Assembly: GCA_016209885.1 (NCBI GenBank) | Contig: JACQVF010000113.1 | Span: 1-40,802 of the forward strand | DNA length: 40,802 nucleotides | Source of the DNA: Gemmatimonadota bacterium | Lineage (GTDB): Bacteria > Gemmatimonadota > Gemmatimonadetes > Longimicrobiales > Gaopeijiaceae | Direction: 5' to 3' | Shown here: one piece after another, positions 8,239-15,140 of the stretch | Layout: each line of letters opens with the position of its first letter | How positions within the stretch are numbered: the stretch's first letter is position 1 | The notes under the pieces: model-generated | Seen by the model: only the letters and a program-made list of their open reading frames with translations | Databases searched by the model: none | Told to the model about the DNA's origin: nothing | Made by a program: the position numbers and the translations under genes

Positions 8239-9652
8239 TGACGAGATGCTGATCCGCCTGTGGCTGGAGGAGCACTTGCGGGAGCAGGGATACTCCGCCC
8301 AGGGTGTGCCGGACGGCGCGAGCCTCCTGGGCGCCCTGGAGAGCGAGCCCACCGACCTCGTTCTCCTGGACCTCCGCCTCCCGGACGGATCCGGCCTCGA
8401 TCTGCTGCCGCGGATCAGGGAGCTCGATCCCTCGCTTCCGGTCATCATGATCACGGCGTACGGCGAGGTGGAGACGGCGGTCGCGGCCGTACGGGCCGGA
8501 GCCCATCATTTCCTGGAGAAGCCGATTGAGCTCCCTGAGCTCCTGCTCCTCATCGAGCAGGCCCTGGAGAGTCGTCTCCTGCGCCAGGAGCTGGAGCAAT
8601 ACCGCGATGGCTATCGCTGGCAGTTCTCCGACGTGGTGCTGGTCGGGCGGTCGTACGCCATGCGGAAGATCGTGGAGCTCATCACGAGGCTGGCCCTCAA
8701 GGGAAGCCCCGCCAACGTGCTCCTGCGCGGCGAGAGCGGGACGGGCAAGGACGTAGTGGCTCGGGCCATCCACGCCCGCGGGCCGCGGCAGACCCACCCC
8801 TTCATCAGCGTGAACTGCACGGCACTCCCGGAGAACCTGGTGGAGAGCGAGCTGTTCGGGCACGAGGCCGGAGCGTTCACCGATGCCCGCGAGCAGAAGC
8901 GCGGGCTCTTCGAGCTGGCGGACCGGGGGACGATCTTCCTGGATGAGATCGGCGACATGTCGAAGTCCATCCAGGCGAAGCTCCTCCACTTCCTAGAGGC
9001 CCATACGCTGCGGCGGGTCGGGGGCGTGCGCGACCACGCCGTGGACGTGCACGTCATCACGGCGACGAACCGGGACCTGGAGGCGGCGGTGGCCCACGGC
9101 GACTTCCGTGAAGACCTCTTCTACCGCCTGAACGTGGGACCGGTCAGCCTGCCCCCGCTTCGCGAGCGCCCGGAAGACATCGCGCCGCTGGCCCTCCACT
9201 TCGTGGGCGTCCTCAGCCGCGAGCTTCGCCTCCCGGACCGGCATATCTCTCCGGACGCGCTGCGCGCCCTCGAGCGCTACGAGTGGCCGGGCAACGCGCG
9301 CGAGCTTCGCAACGCGCTCGAGCGCATCCTCCTGCTGGAGGACGCCGACGTCATCGAGCTCTCACACCTTCCGCCGCAGATCCGGAGCGCGCCGCACGAG
9401 ACGGAGCGCACCTTCGTGCTGCCGCCCTCCGGGCTCAGCCTCGACGAGCTCGAGCGCGAACTCATCTGCCAGGCGCTGGAGCGGACCGGGGGCAACAAGA
9501 CCGGTGCCGCGCGGCTCCTGGGGCTCTCCCGCGACACGCTGCGGTACCGGCTCGAGAAACACGGGATCGACCGCAGGCCCGGCGTCCTCATCGTCGAGGA
9601 AGCTCCCGCAGAGCGCTTGGGGTCGGACGGGGACGCCGGCACGGGGAGTTGA
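8210..9652 (+). CDS. NtrC-family sigma54-dependent response regulator
   Basis: A 480-residue transcription activator with three domains: receiver (phospho-acceptor Asp54 in VLLDLRLPDG), AAA+ sigma54-interaction domain (Walker A GESGTGKD, Walker B IFLDEIGDM, arginine-finger region FYRLNVG), and a C-terminal Fis-type helix-turn-helix (GGNKTGAARLLGLSRDTLRYRL). The sigma54-contact loop reads GAFTDA at residues 221-226 instead of the usual GAFTGA. The start is ATG 8210 with GGAG about 7 bases upstream; a TTG two codons earlier is also in frame. It is co-transcribed with the overlapping kinase. The eleven -24/-12-like promoters in this window make it the obvious candidate activator. Confidence 0.95.
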   Translation: MSKARVLVCDDEMLIRLWLEEHLREQGYSAQGVPDGASLLGALESEPTDLVLLDLRLPDGSGLDLLPRIRELDPSLPVIMITAYGEVETAVAAVRAGAHHFLEKPIELPELLLLIEQALESRLLRQELEQYRDGYRWQFSDVVLVGRSYAMRKIVELITRLALKGSPANVLLRGESGTGKDVVARAIHARGPRQTHPFISVNCTALPENLVESELFGHEAGAFTDAREQKRGLFELADRGTIFLDEIGDMSKSIQAKLLHFLEAHTLRRVGGVRDHAVDVHVITATNRDLEAAVAHGDFREDLFYRLNVGPVSLPPLRERPEDIAPLALHFVGVLSRELRLPDRHISPDALRALERYEWPGNARELRNALERILLLEDADVIELSHLPPQIRSAPHETERTFVLPPSGLSLDELERELICQALERTGGNKTGAARLLGLSRDTLRYRLEKHGIDRRPGVLIVEEAPAERLGSDGDAGTGS

Positions 9653-9659
9653 GCACCGC

Positions 9660-9675
9660 TGGCACGCCTCCTGCA
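9660..9675 (+). promoter_or_regulatory. Sigma54 promoter candidate for ybaK-like gene
   Basis: TGGCACGCCTCCTGCA matches 11 of 12 consensus positions (only the first base of the -12 block differs). GG and GC are 10 bases apart. It starts 8 bases after the regulator's stop codon and the -12 lies about 42 bases before the ATG at 9716. One of the two best matches in the window. Confidence 0.75.
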
Positions 9676-9715
9676 CCCTTCGGCATCGCAGCGATTCCAA
9701 CCTCCGGGGGGAACG

Positions 9716-10207
9716 ATGCCGATCCAGCGTGTAAGAGACTTTCTCGAGCGAGAAGGCAACGACTACGCGGTGATCCCCCATCCGGTGGCCTACACGGCGC
9801 AGGAGGAGGCCGCCGCGGCGCACGTCCCGGGCGCAGAGTGGGCGAAGACGGTGGTCTTCTTCGGGGCGGGCCAGCCCGGCCTGGCGGTGCTGCCGGCGAC
9901 GCGTCACGTGGACCTCGAGCGGCTCGCGCTCGCCGCCGACACCTCGAGGGTCCGCCTCGCCACCGAGGCCGAGATGGCCGACCTGTTCCCGGACTGCGAG
10001 GTGGGGGCCGTCCCGCCGTTCGGAGGGCTGTGGGGGCTGCCAGTCTACCTGGACCGCTCGCTCGCCCATAGCGCTCGCATCGCGTTCCACGCCGGGAGTC
10101 ACCGCGAGGCGGTCACCATGGGCTATGCCGACTTCGAGCGGCTGCTCGGGGCGGTGATCGTCGAGTTCGCCGAGCCAGGTGGGGGCGGGTTGGCAGGAAG
10201 GGCGTAG
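9716..10207 (+). CDS. YbaK/EbsC-family aminoacyl-tRNA deacylase
   Basis: A 163-residue protein with the YbaK/ProX-like editing fold: N-terminal PIQRVRDFLEREG, central WAKTVVFFGAG (the conserved lysine of the family lies here), and C-terminal GGLWGLPVYLDRSL and GSHREAVTMGYADFERL. Relatives hydrolyse mischarged tRNA such as Cys-tRNA(Pro). It is close to the subgroup often seen next to stress and redox genes rather than to proline-tRNA synthetase. The ribosome site GGGGGG precedes the ATG. It has its own strong sigma54-like promoter directly after the sigma54 activator gene. The physiological substrate cannot be told from sequence. Confidence 0.85.
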   Translation: MPIQRVRDFLEREGNDYAVIPHPVAYTAQEEAAAAHVPGAEWAKTVVFFGAGQPGLAVLPATRHVDLERLALAADTSRVRLATEAEMADLFPDCEVGAVPPFGGLWGLPVYLDRSLAHSARIAFHAGSHREAVTMGYADFERLLGAVIVEFAEPGGGGLAGRA

Positions 10208-10483
10208 AGGAGGGGAACCCGCCTGCTGCCACTGGCGTCCCGGCGACACAATGGCCCAGAGCCTCCTCCGGCCATGTGACAGTTGTTGCGCGAGCACCGA
10301 TGTCCTAACATCTCTCGCCCGCCAAGGGCGCGCGGGGGCAGCCCGCAGAGTGTGTCGCGCCCGGCCGCTTCTCGTTCGGAGACCGGACACAGCTTCAACG
10401 TTGCCGTGGTTAGCGGCCGAGGCGGTGCGTGCCCGGAGCGGCGTGGAAAACGCGGAGGCAGCACGCACCTGAAGGAGGTTCGC

Positions 10484-11230
10484 ATGGCTCACTGGGGTCG
10501 AAGTGCCGTGGCGGCGTTCGCAGTTATGGTGGCGGCGGCGTGCCGTGGAGGCGAACAGGCGGCGCCCGGGGCGGGCGCGGCGGATACGACCGCGGTGCAA
10601 GACACCAGTCTCCTCCCCTTCAAGCTCACGCAGCAACAGGCCGAGGGGAAGATCATCTTCGAGACGATGTGCTGGACATGCCACGGCCCGTCAGGGCACG
10701 GCGATGGTCCGGGCGCGCTGACGGGCTCGGTCCCGAAGCCGCCGGATTTCACCACGGGAGACTATCTGCGTCTGCCGCCGGGCGCGCTGGAGGCGCGGTT
10801 CGCACAGAGGCAGCATCCGACCATGCAGTTCGTGCAATCCATGCTGCAGCCGGAGGTCTTCGCGAAGGCGCTTTCCTACGTGCCGGCCCTGAGCTACCCG
10901 CCGGAGATCCCGGGCAGCGCCATCGGCGGCGCCCAGACCTACGCGCTGCGCTGCGTGGGCTGCCACGGCCACCAGGGCACCGGCAACGGGCCCGCGGCGC
11001 GGCAGCTCACCCTGAAGCCCGCGAACTTCACCCAGGACACGCTGATCGCGAAGAAGGATTTCGAGGGCTTGTTCCGGCGGATCAAGGAGGGCGGCGGCCC
11101 CGTCCACGGCTCGTCCATGCCGCCGTGGGGCGTGCTCCTTTCCGACCGCGAGATCTGGGACCTGGTGGCCTTCATCGTCACGTTCCAGCCGGGGAGCGTG
11201 TCGCCGTTCCCCGCCACCACCGGCCGCTGA
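10484..11230 (+). CDS. Diheme lipoprotein cytochrome c
   Basis: A 248-residue secreted lipoprotein. The signal MAHWGRSAVAAFAVMVAAACRGG ends in a lipobox (AAAC). Two class I cytochrome domains follow: CWTCHGPSGHGDG near residue 64, and CVGCHGHQGTGNG near residue 158. Probable axial Met residues lie in SMLQPE and in SMPPWGVLL. The pattern resembles diheme cytochromes carrying electrons to oxidases or reductases. The ATG at 10484 is fixed by AAGGAGG 7 bases upstream and the signal peptide; the frame is open to 10283 but that part looks non-coding. I found no convincing -24/-12 element upstream, so it may use a housekeeping promoter. Confidence 0.88.
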   Translation: MAHWGRSAVAAFAVMVAAACRGGEQAAPGAGAADTTAVQDTSLLPFKLTQQQAEGKIIFETMCWTCHGPSGHGDGPGALTGSVPKPPDFTTGDYLRLPPGALEARFAQRQHPTMQFVQSMLQPEVFAKALSYVPALSYPPEIPGSAIGGAQTYALRCVGCHGHQGTGNGPAARQLTLKPANFTQDTLIAKKDFEGLFRRIKEGGGPVHGSSMPPWGVLLSDREIWDLVAFIVTFQPGSVSPFPATTGR

Positions 11231-11241
11231 CGACACGGGCC

Positions 11242-11268
11242 GCCCGCGCCAGGCGTCGATGCGCGGGC
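11242..11268 (+). terminator. GC-rich hairpin after diheme cytochrome gene
   Basis: An 8-base perfect stem (GCCCGCGC / GCGCGGGC) with an 11-base loop lies 11 bases after the stop codon at 11230. No T-run follows, so it may be a weak or Rho-assisted terminator, or simply a 3'-protecting hairpin. Confidence 0.3.
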
Positions 11269-11418
11269 CGCGTTGTGAGCGTCGTGGGGGCGGCTGCAAG
11301 GCGGCGCGACGCTCGTGACGCCCACGCCGATGGAGCGGCGCTCGAATGCCAACGCACTTCCGACTCGGGACACCAAATGGCGGGCCGGTTGCCGGTCCTG
11401 CGCCCGGGCCACCCACGT

Positions 11419-11853
11419 TCACCGGTCGCGCGCGTGACGCAACAGGAAGCGCAGGATCTCTTGCCGCTCGCCCGCGCTCAACGGCAGGATGCCTGCCGAG
11501 TCCGCGCGCGCGGCCATGCGGTTCACCACGCCCGCCCACTCGTCGCTCGGATGGAGGCGCGGAGACGGTGGCTCGTGGCAGGCGGAGCAGCGGTGCACGA
11601 AGCGGTGGAACTCGTGGGAGGCCGTATCGGCAGCGACGTCACCCGGCTTCAGCGGCTCGACGGCGATCGCGCGCCGCGCGCTGACGCCAGCCAGCGGCGA
11701 GCCGCCCGCGGGATCGAAGCTCTCGATCCCGGCCTCCCGTACCCACCGCTTCCGCGCCTCCTCCTTCACGGTGCGCGGCGTCGCGTCACACGCCTGGACC
11801 GCAAGCGCAGCCAGCAGAAAGAAGCCGGGAATGAGCCGGCGCCAGAACTGCAT
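11419..11853 (-). CDS. Monoheme lipoprotein, cytochrome-c-like
   Basis: A 144-residue secreted protein. The signal peptide MQFWRRLIPGFFLLAALAVQACD ends in a lipobox (VQAC), so it is probably a lipoprotein. One haem motif, CSACHEPPSPRLH, lies near residue 88, followed by WAGVVNRMAARA, whose Met may be the sixth ligand. The C-terminus ends LSAGERQEILRFLLRHARDR, a typical final cytochrome helix. It is the last gene of the minus-strand group 11419-13606 that includes a second cytochrome and a USP; it is separated from the USP gene by 112 bases and may have its own start. Role: electron carrier or haem-binding sensor, not resolvable from sequence. Confidence 0.75.
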   Translation of the reverse strand: MQFWRRLIPGFFLLAALAVQACDATPRTVKEEARKRWVREAGIESFDPAGGSPLAGVSARRAIAVEPLKPGDVAADTASHEFHRFVHRCSACHEPPSPRLHPSDEWAGVVNRMAARADSAGILPLSAGERQEILRFLLRHARDR

Positions 11854-11965
11854 ACCGTATCGGCCCCCGTCAAAGCTCGATGCATCCTCACCGGCCCGGT
11901 GGCCTCCCGCTGTTCGCTCATGGTCCCCCGCCCAGAACGGTGTGGCCTCCGTGCGCCGCCCTCCA

Positions 11966-12862
11966 TCAGGCCCGCCCGGGCACGACGAGCACGGGGACGT
12001 GGGACCGGTGAATCACGCTCTCCGCCACGCTCCCGAGGATCGCCCGCTCGAGCCCGGACCGCCCGTGCGTTCCCATGACCACCAGGTCCACGTCCTCCTC
12101 GCCGATCCGGGCGGCGATGGCGTCCGCGGGCGCCGCTCCGTAGCGCCCGAACTCGCGGACCACCCGAACGCCGTCGGGCTCCAGCTCCCTGACGAGCGCG
12201 GCGAGCCGGGCCCGGGCCCGCTCCAAGGTCGTCTGCTCGGCCTCCACAACCTCCATCCGGCGCCGATCTCCCGGCGGCGCCTCGGCGATGGGGCGCCACT
12301 CCAGCTGCGGCACGTGGAAGAACACCACTGCGCCCTGTAGAGCCTGCGCCCAACGCACGGCCACCTGGGCGGCTCCCCTGGAGACGGGCGAGAAATCCAC
12401 GGGCGCGAGGACCCGCTCGAGCCGGGGGGCGACCGCTCCGCGAACGACCAGGACCGGCACCTCCGAGGTGCGAAGCAGGCGGTCGGCTGTGGTCCCGAGC
12501 AGCCCTCCCAGCCAGCGCCTCCGACCCGCGCCCACCACGATCACCGCGTCCTTCAACTCTCTAGCACGCACCGCGAGCTCCTCGTGAGGCCGGCCGGCGC
12601 GTACCGAGATCGGGAGCTCCCCCGCCCCGGAGCCCTCGCCCTCGAGCAGCGCGCGCACACGCGCGTGCTCCGCCGCGGCCACCGCGTCCGGCAGCTCAGG
12701 CGGGCGGCGCGTTTCCGGCTCAGTCGGGACAACCAGCGGCGGCTCGTACTGGAGCACCCGCACGACTTCGATGGAGGCGGCGAAGCGCCCCGCCACCAGC
12801 CGGGCCCAGCGCAGCGGCGTGAGATCGCCGTCCGCGGGATCCAGCCCGACGATCAGGGTCAT
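11966..12862 (-). CDS. Tandem universal stress protein (two USP domains)
   Basis: A 298-residue cytoplasmic protein with two USP domains. Domain 1 starts MTLIVGLDPADG and ends with GAGRRRWLGGLLGTTADRLL and VPVLVVRG. Domain 2 starts RVLAPVDFSPVSRGA and ends with GTHGRSGLERAILGS and VPVLVVPG. Both retain the ATP-binding Gly pattern (G-x2-G-x9-G-S/T), slightly altered in domain 1. Tandem USPs are common in anoxia or stress regulons. The ATG at 12862 was chosen because the USP fold begins there and AAAGGGG precedes it; the frame runs on to 12958 but overlaps the upstream gene. It follows the cytochrome gene 12955-13404 by 92 bases. Confidence 0.9.
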   Translation of the reverse strand: MTLIVGLDPADGDLTPLRWARLVAGRFAASIEVVRVLQYEPPLVVPTEPETRRPPELPDAVAAAEHARVRALLEGEGSGAGELPISVRAGRPHEELAVRARELKDAVIVVGAGRRRWLGGLLGTTADRLLRTSEVPVLVVRGAVAPRLERVLAPVDFSPVSRGAAQVAVRWAQALQGAVVFFHVPQLEWRPIAEAPPGDRRRMEVVEAEQTTLERARARLAALVRELEPDGVRVVREFGRYGAAPADAIAARIGEEDVDLVVMGTHGRSGLERAILGSVAESVIHRSHVPVLVVPGRA

Positions 12863-12954
12863 CCCCGGCACCCCTTTCCCCCGCGCCACAGCCGGCGCCG
12901 ATCGCTCCGACGCGACGCTTCCAGCATGGCCCTGTCCCATCCGTCCCTCGCCGC

Positions 12955-13404
12955 TCAACCCGTTGCCCGGTGCAACACGTTCACAATAAAGGCAGCCACC
13001 GCATCGATGTCGCGAGGCTTGAGCCCGTGCAGCCCCCAGTTCGGCATGCCCGTGCCCGTACCGACGAAGATCTGGTGGCGCAGCCCCGGTACATCGTTCG
13101 CGAGCCGCCAGTCCGGAGCCACGAGCGACGGTGGCTTGACCCCCAACGCCGCGGCGGCCTCACCGTCTCCCTTTCCTTGCAGGCCATGGCACTTGCTGCA
13201 ACTGAACTGCCAGACCACACGGCCCCGCTCGACGCGCTCCTCCTGTCCCTTCCAGTTCACGGTGTCGAACGCCGCTGGACTGAACTCATCCTCGGCGAGC
13301 GCCGCCGAGTCCACGGCCTGTGTCGCGGTTGCGCTCGGACGCTCTGCGCCCGAACACGCAGCGAGAACGAGCGCGAACGCGAGCCCCCCGCGAGTCATCC
13401 TCAT
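12955..13404 (-). CDS. Monoheme lipoprotein cytochrome c
   Basis: A 149-residue lipoprotein: signal MRMTRGGLAFALVLAACSGAE with lipobox LAAC. The single class I cytochrome domain has CSKCHGLQGKGDG, the probable axial Met in GTGMPNWGLHGL, and a last helix DIDAVAAFIVNVLHRA. The start at 13404 is preceded by GGGGAGGGG; an upstream in-frame ATG (13446) lacks a ribosome site and gives no signal peptide. It lies between the small membrane protein (13487-13606) and the USP gene on the same strand, and is probably transcribed with them from the -24/-12 candidate at 13751-13766. It may pass electrons from the quinone-linked complex. Confidence 0.88.
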   Translation of the reverse strand: MRMTRGGLAFALVLAACSGAERPSATATQAVDSAALAEDEFSPAAFDTVNWKGQEERVERGRVVWQFSCSKCHGLQGKGDGEAAAALGVKPPSLVAPDWRLANDVPGLRHQIFVGTGTGMPNWGLHGLKPRDIDAVAAFIVNVLHRATG

Positions 13405-13486
13405 CGACCCCTCCCCTGGTAGGCCGCTCCCGGCGTCCGGGCGCACCGGCCCACGCGGCCTCCCCGACCCGCCGCCCGGATGCTGC

Positions 13487-13606
13487 TCAGAATCCCAGCG
13501 CCAGCGCCGATGTGAACGCCGCCGCTACCACCACCGCGAACACGGCGGTCACGGCGTACGCAACCACCAGTCGCCCGTTCGGTTCCTCCCGCTCCACAGC
13601 CCGCAT
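13487..13606 (-). CDS. 39-residue single-span membrane protein
   Basis: Short frame of 40 codons. It begins MRAVEREEPNGRLVVAYAV and continues as an uninterrupted hydrophobic helix to the end (FTSALALGF), so it has a charged cytoplasmic N-tail and one membrane span. AAGGA lies about 9 bases upstream of the ATG. It sits 82 bases before a lipoprotein cytochrome gene and downstream of a -24/-12 candidate. Small single-span proteins of this type often accompany oxidases or NrfD complexes, but I do not recognise a family, so the function is open. It is too short to be certain. Confidence 0.5.
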   Translation of the reverse strand: MRAVEREEPNGRLVVAYAVTAVFAVVVAAAFTSALALGF

Positions 13607-13750
13607 TTCGCATCCTTCGGATGGGTGGACACTTGGTCCCATTGCCCGCCGCCGGACCGCTCTGCCCCCAGAACGAGCGTGGGACGCGGGGCCGCCACGG
13701 GTGAAATGACCCGGACCGCGGGCGGGCCCCGCACCAACGCAATAACTCGA

Positions 13751-13766
13751 CGCAAGATCCGCACCA
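13751..13766 (-). promoter_or_regulatory. Sigma54 promoter candidate for the 13606-11419 gene group
   Basis: Minus strand TGGTGCGGATCTTGCG: 9 of 12 positions with intact TGG, CG and TTGC and correct spacing. It lies about 145 bases upstream of the ATG at 13606, back to back with the plus-strand element at 13791-13806. Confidence 0.4.
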
Positions 13767-13790
13767 CGGGCCCGGTCGCGCCGAACGGCG

Positions 13791-13806
13791 TGGCGCGGAA
13801 CTTGCG
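13791..13806 (+). promoter_or_regulatory. Sigma54 promoter candidate for the zinc-ribbon gene
   Basis: TGGCGCGGAACTTGCG matches 10 of 12 consensus positions with GG and GC 10 bases apart. Its -12 GC is 90 bases before the ATG at 13895. It is divergent from the element at 13751-13766, with 24 bases between them. Confidence 0.55.
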
Positions 13807-13894
13807 ACCGCGAAAACCGTCACGACCCGATCCCCACGGAGACCGCGACGGGCCGCACCGCTCGCCGTGGCTCCGGCGAACTCCGGAGCGTCAC

Positions 13895-14272
13895 ATGGAT
13901 GAACGCCTCATGCACTGTCCCCGGTGCGACCGTCAGGTCCGAATCGCTCTCACCACCGGCCATACCGATAGTCACGCCAGCCTGCCCGATGCGCCGGACG
14001 TGGTGTGCCTGGACTTCCAGGAGGAGTGCACCGAGTCCGCCTGCCCCGTTTGTGGCGTGGCCGGCATCGTCATGGGCGTACGTCTCGCCCGGAGCGAGCT
14101 CAAGCCGGAGCGCTGGCCGACGGTGCGGGCGACCTGCCAGGGTTGCGAGCAGACCCTGGACCTGGAGGTGCTTGACCGCTACTACGCGTACTGTCCGAGC
14201 TGCGGGACGACGAACCGCTGGGCGCTGCTCCGGGGTGAGGGCGACTACATCGTCGTGACGCGGGGGCCCTGA
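13895..14272 (+). CDS. Four-CxxC zinc-ribbon protein of unknown function
   Basis: A 125-residue cytoplasmic protein with two pairs of CxxC knuckles: CPRC (residue 8) with CPVC (near 51), and CQGC (near 82) with CPSC (near 101). These should form two zinc ribbons or a rubredoxin-like site. It ends GEGDYIVVTRGP. No enzymatic motif is visible. The ATG at 13895 has GGAGCG about 5 bases upstream. It faces the cytochrome/USP group across divergent -24/-12 candidates and is convergent with the feo operon 18 bases downstream. Possible roles are metal or redox sensing, or nucleic-acid binding; none can be supported further from sequence. Confidence 0.75.
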   Translation: MDERLMHCPRCDRQVRIALTTGHTDSHASLPDAPDVVCLDFQEECTESACPVCGVAGIVMGVRLARSELKPERWPTVRATCQGCEQTLDLEVLDRYYAYCPSCGTTNRWALLRGEGDYIVVTRGP

Positions 14273-14290
14273 CGCACCGCGGCGTTCGGC

Positions 14291-14530
14291 TCACCGCGCC
14301 GGCTCCCGCGCGTCCCTGGCGCTCAGCCACGCATTCGGCATGTCGCCGCCAGGGAAGAAGATCGGCTGCACAACGTGGAAGTCCGTGGTCACCACGAGCC
14401 CGCGGTCGCCGAGGCGGAACGCCCGCGCCTTCGCCGGGTCGCCGAGCTTGAGCTCGGTAGCGGCTCTGCCAGCGCCGCCCCAGCCATCCCTCACGCCCTC
14501 GTGGCCCTCGTGCCGGATCGCGCCCGTCAT
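14291..14530 (-). CDS. Unknown 79-residue protein at the end of the feo operon
   Basis: Starts MTGAIRHEGHEGVRDG; the middle ARAFRLGDRGLVVTTDFHVVQPIFFPGG looks like a small beta-rich domain. Its ATG overlaps the FeoA stop as ATGA, so it is translationally coupled to feoA and probably real. No cysteine motif, signal or membrane segment is seen, and I do not recognise the family. The two histidines in the N-terminus could bind metal, but that is only a guess. FeoC is small too, but FeoC is a winged-helix protein and I cannot match it here. Confidence 0.55.
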   Translation of the reverse strand: MTGAIRHEGHEGVRDGWGGAGRAATELKLGDPAKARAFRLGDRGLVVTTDFHVVQPIFFPGGDMPNAWLSARDAREPAR

Positions 14531-14871
14531 TCCCGCCGCACGCGGATCCGCGACGCCAGCTCTCGGTCCACCGCGAACTCGGAGTGCCCCATGCGGAACA
14601 CGAACGCGGGATAGCGCTGCCGCAACTCCACTGCGGAGCCCGGCAGAACGCCCATGGCCGCGAGCTTGCCGGTCTCGAGGGTGCCGGGCTCCTGGAGACA
14701 GGTGACGGTGCCCGTCTCGCCGGGCTTGAGCGCGGTGAGCGGGATCGAGTCGCAGTCCACCGCCGCGCAGCGCGACGCCTCCGGGACAGGATTCCCGTCC
14801 GGACAGGTCTCGCCCCACGCCCGACCCTGAAGCCCGCGAAGCCCGTTGCGAAGCCGCTCGATGGGGGTCAT
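14527..14871 (-). CDS. feoA: FeoA-domain protein of ferrous iron uptake
   Basis: A 114-residue protein whose C-terminal 75 residues form the FeoA SH3-like domain: IPLTALKPGETGTVTCLQ, then LAAMGVLPGSAVELRQRYP, and a last strand FAVDRELASRIRVRR. FeoA supports FeoB-mediated Fe(II) transport on the cytoplasmic side. The N-terminal 40 residues are an extra segment with cysteines (CPDGN, RCAAVDC) not usual in FeoA and perhaps metal-binding. The ATG overlaps the upstream zinc-ribbon gene as ATGA, and the stop overlaps the next gene the same way. Gene order is feoB, zinc ribbon, feoA. Confidence 0.88.
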   Translation of the reverse strand: MTPIERLRNGLRGLQGRAWGETCPDGNPVPEASRCAAVDCDSIPLTALKPGETGTVTCLQEPGTLETGKLAAMGVLPGSAVELRQRYPAFVFRMGHSEFAVDRELASRIRVRRE

Positions 14872-15140
14872 GGCCTCACGCCTCGGTCCCGAGGCCGCCG
14901 GTCCGCGACTCCACCGCGGGCCGCCGCTCCTCGCGAGCGTCGTCCCGTCCATCGCGCGCTCCCCGGCTCCTCGCGCGCTCCCCGGCTCCTCGCGCGCGCG
15001 AGCCACGCCGGGCTCACGGGATTCTCATAACCGCAATACGGGCAGCGCACGAAGCGGCAGGCACCAGCCAGAGGGCACTGCCGGCAGGCGGGCTGCCCCC
15101 GGTCCTCCTCGAATTCCCGGCCGCAGAAGCCGCAGCTCAC
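14868..15140 (-). CDS. Feo-associated cysteine-rich zinc-ribbon protein
   Basis: A 90-residue protein beginning MSCGFCGREFEED, with further cysteines in ACRQCPLAGACR and RCPYCGYENP: a compact metal-binding domain of about 45 residues, as often found between feoB and feoA in anaerobe-type feo operons. The remaining tail is Arg/Gly/Ala-rich and low complexity, and covers a 19-base tandem duplication that may have changed the frame of the original C-terminus. The start is GTG at 15140, overlapping the FeoB stop as GTGA; the stop overlaps feoA as ATGA. Likely a Fe(II) or redox accessory of FeoB; this is inferred from position. Confidence 0.7.
   Translation of the reverse strand: MSCGFCGREFEEDRGQPACRQCPLAGACRFVRCPYCGYENPVSPAWLARARSRGAREEPGSARWTGRRSRGAAARGGVADRRPRDRGVRP
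14952..14997. repeat. 19-bp tandem duplication in the Feo zinc-ribbon gene
   Basis: Two exact 19-base copies followed by 8 bases of a third, inside the low-complexity tail of the zinc-ribbon gene. The unit length is not a multiple of three, so a change of copy number would shift the reading frame of the tail. Confidence 0.8.

Noticed and set aside
10208-10483. Search for a sigma54 promoter before the diheme cytochrome
   Set aside because: Best string (near 10275) lacks the second G of the -24 GG; no convincing element, so none is reported.
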